Source of the DNA: Cafeteria roenbergensis
Lineage: Eukaryota > Sar > Bigyra > Bicosoecida > Cafeteriaceae
NCBI GenBank assembly: GCA_008330645.1
Contig: VLTN01000075.1
Location: 86,268 to 150,267 of the forward strand
Direction: 5' to 3'
Length of the DNA: 64,000 nt
In this document: piece after piece, positions 63,101-64,000 of the stretch
Layout: the number at the start of each line of letters is the position of its first letter
How positions within the stretch are numbered: position 1 is the first letter of the stretch
Made by a program: the position numbers and the translations under genes
The notes under the pieces: generated by a model
Databases searched by the model: none
What the model saw: only the letters and a program-made list of their open reading frames with translations
Told to the model about the DNA's origin: nothing

Positions 63101-64000
63101 GGTTGCAGCACCAGGCGACGGAACCTCGCTGTCCGTGTCTCGCATGTCAGGGCCGGGGCTTTCTGAGTCGCCTCTCGTGGTGAAGGACGGCACCGACTGG
63201 GCCCTTGGCCCGGACCCTGCGCTTCCGGTCGATGAGCCCTTCTTGCTCGATCTCCAAAGCGTGGGGGTAGAGCCACTCGGGAAGCTGAAGCTTGCGCCCG
63301 TCACCGTCACGCGACGAGGCATGTCGTTTACGGTGCGTGGCGAGCTGACGGGAGTGGAGTCGCTGACGCTGGATCGCGGGACCAAGGCCCATCTCACGTC
63401 CTCGGGCGGCTCATGGGTCGCGAATGTCACCGACGACACAACGGGGTGGAAGGGATGGGCCTGCGCTGCTGAGCGGGCAGCTTGTGCTGTGCAAACGAAC
63501 GGGTCGATTGTCAGGGAGCGGGGCTGGTACGCATTCGCCAGGCTGCAGCTGTCCGGTGATGCATCGCTCGTGCTCGATGCCGGCGTGCAATCGCTGGCGG
63601 CCGCCGAGCTGAGCATGCAAGGTGCAGCGACGATGACGGCTTTGGGACCGCGGACGACACAGCTGCAGCTGATCGCTCGCGACCGCCTGCTCCTGGCTCC
63701 CGGCGCCTCCATCCGAGCCGATGGCGTCGGATACGGGCCCAACGCCCGACACCCCAGCTGCTCCGACGGCGGCGCCCGCAACGGCGGCATGCACGGCGGC
63801 GGGCCGGAGGGCAAGACATGCGGCGACTACGAGTGGCCCGTCCTCGCCGGCGCGGGCGGGTCGCCGGGCCAGCACGACGGCGGGTCGGGCGGCGGGTCGG
63901 TGGTGCTGGTGTGCAACGCCACGGAGTCGAGCGCGATGGAGCTGAACGGCACCGTGTCCGTGGACGGGCAGAGCGGGCGCGCCTTCACCTCCGGCTCGGG
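45102..64000 (+). CDS. Giant secreted repeat protein, at least 14 units, open at the right edge
   Basis: From the ATG at 45102 the frame is open to base 64000, about 6,300 codons, with no stop or need for an intron. The start was chosen because it gives a signal peptide (basic start, then CIGWLAFAAAFLG, then a small-residue cleavage zone near TRA); the frame is also open upstream. Each unit has (a) a glycine-rich module of about 200 residues: CGDYEWPVLAGAGG, GSVMLVCNATESS, GGGAGGSLLVVAS, GGSGGRIAIHAYQP, GTVYWCDGRVS, CGVRRLE; and (b) a linker of about 230-260 residues with beta-strand periodicity (SLTLEEGSSASL, FGSLRLLDDATLTL) ending GPGASIRADG. Seven cysteines and up to four N-glycosylation sequons recur per unit. 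Spacings between copies are all multiples of three. GGSGGRIAI-type modules occur in large surface proteins of protists; the function here is unknown, perhaps cell coat or adhesion. Confidence 0.85.
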   Translation, partial: MPIPRRQWGSERAFRGCIGWLAFAAAFLGTRAIECPALGGSVTIERSCSLASGDYSVSSLRIMTGVTVTATLPVSLTAASEVHVDGAIVGQSAAGGAEMSLTIRARTLIRVSGQVNVDGCGYSNGAAAPGCYGTGSYWYGGYHAVAPSGYSGCGDFEWPTLAGSSAGYAGFPASDGAGGGVLALHCDATPSSKVELDGTVTASGNIGYNRGGGAGGSLIISASVFTGVGAASVNGGRAYYSSRRAGSGGRVAIYAVTNNFAGTVDARSGTAATPAYTNGAGTKYWCVGKAAAAQQDAATNPRQCAHRKLEVDNHGLGFNSNSFTMLATGVQARHVVLDELYFGSNSLFEVAARTTFDAVESPTDRTSVTLGNVTGPGVTGTTMRFASGTTLTLAGISHGKQSVGRRAVRSWMERSAAEPAWLRDIVSQETFMNPTEIVVGRLEMLADSQLNVGSITILRAGTQLWLGGRLTGCTSLVLDEGSTMSMAETSGTWTDDSSAAPSAWETFACGGPEPACVSSGRDVESRFGLSQAAFASLYILGDATLSLEGGMRRLRALTIALEHEGSIIVANSKDVQVVIESRDWLRVGPGASIRADGSGYVSDTRDASCFGGGSGEGGLHGGGPAGQACGDYEWPVLAGAGGDGGSGGGSVMLVCNATESSAMELNGTVSVSGAYGRGGGAGGSLLVVASRLSGSGALSADGGAATSNSNGGSGGRIAIHAYQPARNITFTGTVRARAGPLSGSWGTQAAAGTVYWCDGRVSDTTAASDAGENTHRCGVRRLEVDNGDLRQTTHQTQLVLPPWRRNVAIDDLRMGNSVQLSVSPPAVFDPVAMPLNRTTVVVGRLEGLGSDTSAIHSRAGVTVVHTGLRPGAQSLRENGDWRRSSMELAGASATVEEHGWLVLPPNVAVRDAVLTVRGEVRGVRSLTLEEGSSASLAASGATWLGDAAGAELAGWGGSIPASSSALEGWEGWACSQRLSACASRGRDAASSSDQGRYAFGSLRLLDDATLTLVAGVSTLGGVVALEALHASRVTVQGPQTEQLRIQSRDWLRVGPGASIRADGSGYVSDTRDASCFGGGSGEGGLHGGGPAGQACGDYEWPVLAGAGGDGGSGGGSVMLVCNATESSAMELNGTVSVSGAYGRGGGAGGSLLVVASRLSGSGALSADGGAATSNSNGGSGGRIAIHAYQPARNITFTGTVRARAGPLSGSWGTQAAAGTVYWCDGRVSDTTAASDAGDNTHRCGVRRLEVDNGDLRQTTYQTQLVLPPWRRNVAIDDLRMGNSVQLSVPPPAVFDPVAMPLNRTTVVVGRLEGLGSDTSAIHSRAGVTVVHTGLRPGAQSLRENGDWRRSSMELAGASATVEEHGWLVLPPNVAVRDAVLTVRGEVRGVRSLTLEEGSSASLAASGATWLGDAAGAELAGWGGSIPASSSALEGWEGWACSQRLSACASRGRDAASSSDQGRYAFGSLRLLDDATLTLVAGVSTLGGVVALEALHASRVTVQGPQTEQLRIQSRDRLRVGPGASIRADGSGYVSGTRDASCFGGGSGEGGLHGGGPAGQACGDYEWPVLAGAGGDGGSGGGSVMLVCNATESSAMELNGTVSVSGAYGRGGGAGGSLLVVASRLSGSGALSADGGAATSNSNGGSGGRIAIHAYQPARNITFTGTVRARAGPLSGSWGTQAAAGTVYWCDGRVSDTTAASDAGENTHRCGVRRLEVDNGDLRQTIHQTQLVLPPWRRNVAIDDLRMGNSVQLSVPPPAVFDPVAMPLNRTTVVVGRLEGLGSDTSAIHSRAGVTVVHTGLRPGAQSLRENGDWRRSSMELAGASATVEEHGWLVLPPNVAVRDAVLTVRGEVRGVRSLTLEEGSSASLAASGATWLGDAAGAELAGWGGSIPASSSALEGWEGWACSQRLSACASRGRDAASSSDQGRYAFGSLRLLDDATLTLVAGVSTLGGVVALEALHASRVTVQGPQTEQLRIQSRDRLWLGPGASIRADGSGYVSDTRDASCFGGGSGEGGLHGGGPAGQACGDYEWPVLAGAGGSPGQHDGGSGGGSVMLVCNATESSAMELNGTVSVDGQSGRAFTSGYSWASGGGAGGSLLVVASRLSGSGTLSADGGAGANGHGSLDSNGGSGGRIAIHAYQPARNITFTGTVRARAGPLSGSWGTQAAAGTVYWCDRRVSDTTAASDAGENTHRCGVRRLEVDNGDLRQTTYQTQLVLPPWRRNVAIDDLRMGNSVQLSVPPPAVFDPVAMPLNRTTVVVGRLEGLGSDTSAIHSRAGVTVVHTGLRPGAQSLRENGDWRRSSMELAGASATVEEHGWLVLPPNVAVRDAVLTVRGEVRGVRSLTLEEGSSASLAASGATWLGDAAGAELAGWGGSIPASSSALEGWEGWACSQRLSACASRGRDAASSSDQGRYAFGSLRLLDDATLTLVAGVSTLGGVVALEALHASRVTVQGPQTEQLRIQSRDRLRVGPGASIRADGSGYVSDTRDASCFGGGSGEGGLHGGGPAGQACGDYEWPVLAGAGGDGGSGGGSVMLVCNATESSAMELNGTVSVSGAYGRGGGAGGSLLVVASRLSGSGALSADGGAATSNSNGGSGGRIAIHAYQPARNITFTGTVRARAGPLSGSWGTQAAAGTVYWCDRRVSDTTAASDAGENTHRCGVRRLEVDNGDLRQTTYQTQLVLPPWRRNVAIDDLRMGNSVQLSVPPPAVFDPVAMPLNRTTVVVGRLEGLGSDTSAIHSRAGVTVVHTGLRPGAQSLRENGDWRRSSMELAGASATVEEHGWLVLPPNVAVRDAVLTVRGEVRGVRSLTLEEGSSASLAASGATWLGDAAGAELAGWGGSIPASSSALEGWEGWACSQRLSACASRGRDAASSSDQGRYAFGSLRLLDDATLTLVAGVSTLGGVVALEALHASRVTVQGPQTEQLRIQSRDWLRVGPGASIRADGSGYVSGTRDASCFGGGSGEGGLHGGGPAGQACGDYEWPVLAGAGGSPGQHDGGSGGGSVMLVCNATESSAMELNGTVSVDGLDGRASVSSYSWSSGGGAGGSLVVVASRLSGSGTLSADGGAGADGWSTYDSNGGSGGRIAIHAYQPSRTNFTGTVRARAGPLSGSWGTQAAAGTVYWCDRRVSDTTAASDAGENTHRCGVRRLEVDNGDLRQTTYQTQLVLPPWRRNVAIDDLRMGNSVQLSVPPPAVFDPVAMPLNRTTVVVGRLEGLGSDTSAIHSRAGVTVVHTGLRPGAQSLRENGDWRRSSMELAGASATVEEHGWLVLPPNVAVRDAVLTVRGEVRGVRSLTLEEGSSASLAASGATWLGDAAGAELAGWGGSIPASSSALEGWEGWACSQRLSACASRGRDAASSSDQGRYAFGSLRLLDDATLTLGVGVSTLGGVVALEALHASRVTVQGPQTEQLRIQSRDRLWLGSGASIRADGSGYVSGTRDASCFGGGSGEGGLHGGGPAGQACGDYEWPVLAGAGGSPGQHDGGSGGGSVMLVCNATESSAMELNGTVSVDGQSGRAFTSGYSWSSGGGAGGSLLVVASRLSGSGTLSADGGAGADGYSTLDSNGGSGGRIAIHAYQPSRAVAFTGTVRARAGPAYGSWSPQAAAGTVYWCDGRVSESEAALEGEANSYHCGVRRLEADNGGLPKADVVTQVLLSDSRRHFWFDELLVAGNAALNVPAPKTFSHSAFGQDQTVVYVGKQIGSQIATGTVTVVAGTTWTFAGVTPGKIAMSAKTTAVQVDDTSSQTPWATEVSTTKTMMNPLELRGWNLAVDYQGTVILPPSVVIRAGSSFRLDGRVGGIRALALDAGATMAIGEFGSSWLNDTSPLSASWTKWACAAQSSTCTSTLPSQPSQGRVAFESLRMLGNATLTVDPGVTSIAAAEIDLMHTSSINILGPQTAQLHVQARDSLRIGPGAAIRADGVGYGSNARHSSCSDGGARNGGMHGGGPEGKTCGDYEWPVLAGAGGSSGQHDGGSGGGSVVLVCNATESSAMELNGTVSVDGQSGRAFTSGSGSASGGGAGGSLLVVASRLSGSGTLSADGGAGADGYSTLDSNGGSGGRIAIHAYQPSRAVAFTGTVRARAGPAYGSWSPQAAAGTVYWCDGRVSESEAALEGEANAHRCGVRRLELDNGDLPETPYYPQLALSSNLSSVRLDVVFFRSPTYFALSAQAGFLITHPFNHRRNVRIGSLQGPAVIRSTVCVQSGTDWQFSIQHSLSGAAAAVIEVQHLVVEQAGTIRTPSTVKIFNALVELKGAWTGASVVELSGTSRLVLAKEGSTPVEPEIGAQSLREWSRWVCQIGLASCLSNRTHQGADSGKEDLAGLIAFKSLQLLNQASLTVDPGVTSIAAAEIDLMHTSSINVLGPQTAQLHVQARDSLRIGPGAAIRADGVGYGSNARHPSCSDGGARNGGMHGGGPEGKTCGDYEWPVLAGAGGSSGQHDGGSGGGSVMLVCNATESSAMELNGTVSVDGQSGRAFTSGYSWASGGGAGGSLLVVASRLSGSGTLSADGGAGADGYSTLDSNGGSGGRIAIHAYQPLRNTTFTGTVRARAGPAYGSWSPQAAAGTVFWCDGRVSESEAALEGEANAHRCGVRRLELDNGDLPETPYFPQLDFSLAPLHVAIDVLFLGSSIKFAVVPQLQSDPLMLHVEVGRVIGPGAALVSLHVRPRVHLVWQADSSTDEEPLTFSFSSVDIESGGWLTLPAVVSLQAATLSVAGLLEGASSLRALSSTRIILSGGGGSTIRGGSTACGIASSQPLLTWACPQSQGTSAIAISNVSAPEYSPGKFAFGSLKLEDTSETSVSSGVSVLVAAELAFLGQSRLVVVGPHADSLQIEAFRQFIVGAGARITSSGAGFASDTQELECFGALPGDGGVHGGGPEGKTCGDYEWPVLAGAGGSSGQYDGGSGGGSVVLVCNATESSAMELNGTVSVDGQSGRAFTSGSGSASGGGAGGSLLVVASRLSGSGTLSADGGAGADGYETDDSNGGSGGRIAIHAYQPSRNTTFTGTVRARAGPAYGSWSPQAAAGTVYWCEGRIPAEFANPETNRFRCFTRRLELDNGDLPETLYYPQLTVSAERRHFVINELFLGSATTVSLHPRAGTEFPVSSSAYASLSLGTILGPGAEASRFPLVPGASLGFGAEQEGSSNVLALRSAQLVVAASSTLRLPNHVILSGSSLIVHGKLIGVRQLELWNGSSLVLGRGGFASPTDCTQASDCLEQQRSGQYTLQSLRMLGNATLTVDPGVTSIAAAEIDLMHTSSINVLGPQTAQLHVQARDSLRIGPGAAIRADGVGYGSNARHPSCSDGGARNGGMHGGGPEGKTCGDYEWPVLAGAGGSSGQHDGGSGGGSVMLVCNATESSAMELNGTVSVDGQSGRAFTSGYSWASGGGAGGSLLVVASRLSGSGTLSADGGAGADGYSTLDSNGGSGGRIAIHAYQPSRNTTFTGTVRARAGPAYGSWSPQAAAGTVYWCDGRVSESEAALEGEANAHRCGVRRLELDNGDLPETPYYPQLSIAGGRRRFVIDELHLETATNLSVQAPLDFDSVAAPGDGTSLSVSRMSGPGLSESPLVVKDGTDWALGPDPALPVDEPFLLDLHSVGVEPLGRLKLAPVTVTRRGMSFTVRGELTGVESLTLDRGTKAHLTSSGGSWVANVTDDTTGWKGWACAAERAACAVQTNGSIVRERGWYAFARLQLSGDASLVLDAGVQSLAAAELSMQGAATMTALGPRTTQLRLIARDRLLLAPGASIRADGVGYGPNARHPSCSDGGARNGGMHGGGPEGKTCGDYEWPVLAGAGGSSGQHDGGAGGGSVMLVCNATESSAMELNGTVSVDGQSGRAFTSGSGSASGGGAGGSLLVVASRLSGSGTLSADGGAGADGHGSLDSNGGSGGRIAIHAYQPSRSDFTGTVRARAGPAYGSWSPQAAAGTVYWCDGRVSESEAALEGEANAHRCGVRRLELDNGDLPETPYYPQLSIAGGRRRFVIDELHLETATNLSVQAPLDFDSVAAPGDGTSLSVSRMSGPGLSESPLVVKDGTDWALGPDPALPVDEPFLLDLQSVGVEPLGKLKLAPVTVTRRGMSFTVRGELTGVESLTLDRGTKAHLTSSGGSWVANVTDDTTGWKGWACAAERAACAVQTNGSIVRERGWYAFARLQLSGDASLVLDAGVQSLAAAELSMQGAATMTALGPRTTQLQLIARDRLLLAPGASIRADGVGYGPNARHPSCSDGGARNGGMHGGGPEGKTCGDYEWPVLAGAGGSPGQHDGGSGGGSVVLVCNATESSAMELNGTVSVDGQSGRAFTSGS
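45558..46985 (+). repeat. Giant protein unit 1, diverged founder-like copy
   Basis: It starts at CGDFEWP and keeps GGGAGGSLIISAS, GSGGRVAIYA and KYWCVGK, but differs from all later copies at most other positions, and its DNA is less GC-rich. Its linker reads through to the first standard GPGASIRADG block. Confidence 0.8.
46986..55490 (+). repeat. Giant protein units 2-7, near-identical tandem block
   Basis: The CGDYEWP motif recurs at 46986, 48384, 49782, 51180, 52638 and 54036 (spacings 1398, 1398, 1398, 1458, 1398, then 1455 to unit 8). Linkers are almost identical in all six. Units 2, 3, 4 and 6 share the short loop set; units 5 and 7 carry longer loops (SPGQHD and SVDG...), which explains the longer spacing after them. 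Confidence 0.95.
55491..61055 (+). repeat. Giant protein units 8-11, identical modules joined by four different linkers
   Basis: CGDYEWP is at 55491, 56958, 58359 and 59742. The module part stays almost identical to units 2-7 and 12-14, while linkers at about 56040-56700, 57540-58105, 58915-59700 and 60290-60780 differ strongly from each other and from every other copy. I translated all four linkers in frame and found no stop. Confidence 0.9.
61056..63818 (+). repeat. Giant protein units 12 and 13, recent tandem duplicate with shared linker
   Basis: CGDYEWP is at 61056, 62439 and (unit 14) 63819. The linkers at about 61624-62338 and 63004-63718 differ at only a handful of bases (for example CACAGC versus CAAAGC near 61877/63257), so the unit was duplicated recently, independently of the units 2-7 block. 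Confidence 0.9.

Overview
This is a GC-rich, gene-dense eukaryotic nuclear window. The evidence is spliceosomal introns, genes for a 20S proteasome subunit, a mitochondrial solute carrier and an F1-ATPase assembly chaperone, GPI-anchor synthesis, replisome and RAD51-paralog genes, and a eukaryote-specific ribosomal protein (eL28). Two genes resemble cilium-associated families (JHY-like and LRRC51), which suggests a flagellated unicellular organism. The high GC, compact layout and few short introns would fit a small free-living protist such as a bicosoecid stramenopile (Cafeteria-like). That is a guess from style, not from a database match.

Layout. 1-25.8 kb is a tight array of housekeeping genes: XRCC3 C-terminus (cut by the left edge), FSH1/OVCA2-like hydrolase (-), SLC25A44-like carrier (+), phosphoglycerate mutase (-), JHY-like protein (+), an unknown Zn-ribbon-like protein (-), a membrane-anchored GDPD-like protein (-), LRRC51 (+), a two-RRM RNA-binding protein (-), a 6-pyruvoyl-tetrahydropterin synthase-like enzyme with the PTPS-III active-site pattern (+), CMS1 ribosome-biogenesis factor (-), ATP11/ATPAF1 (+), proteasome beta5 (-), eL28 (+), a PSMG4-like proteasome assembly chaperone (+) and glutamine-dependent NAD synthetase (-). 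25.8-30.2 kb is a visibly AT-richer gap with no intact gene that I recognise. 30.2-43 kb holds Ctf4/WDHD1 (+), a U-box protein (-), a two-exon Lys/Ala-rich basic protein (+) that looks like two ORFs until spliced, and PIG-A (-) with a very long C-terminal extension. 43-45.1 kb is non-coding as far as I can tell.

From 45.1 kb to the right edge there is one reading frame on the + strand (about 6,300 codons, still open at base 64000). It encodes a secreted giant protein built from at least 14 units of roughly 440-490 residues. It has no stop in the window, so a simple ORF search can miss it, and a 3,184-codon antisense ORF lies over it as a decoy. Within each unit a glycine-rich module is almost identical from copy to copy except for a few short loops that occur in different combinations. 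The linkers between modules are either nearly identical (copies 2-7, copies 12-13) or strongly diverged and less GC-rich. This mosaic is the most interesting object in the window.

Splicing is very uniform. All eleven introns reconstructed here by joining protein-coding frames begin GTGAG and end CGCAG. A 9-mer, GGCAGAGCC (or its complement), also recurs across unrelated genes, strands and frames.
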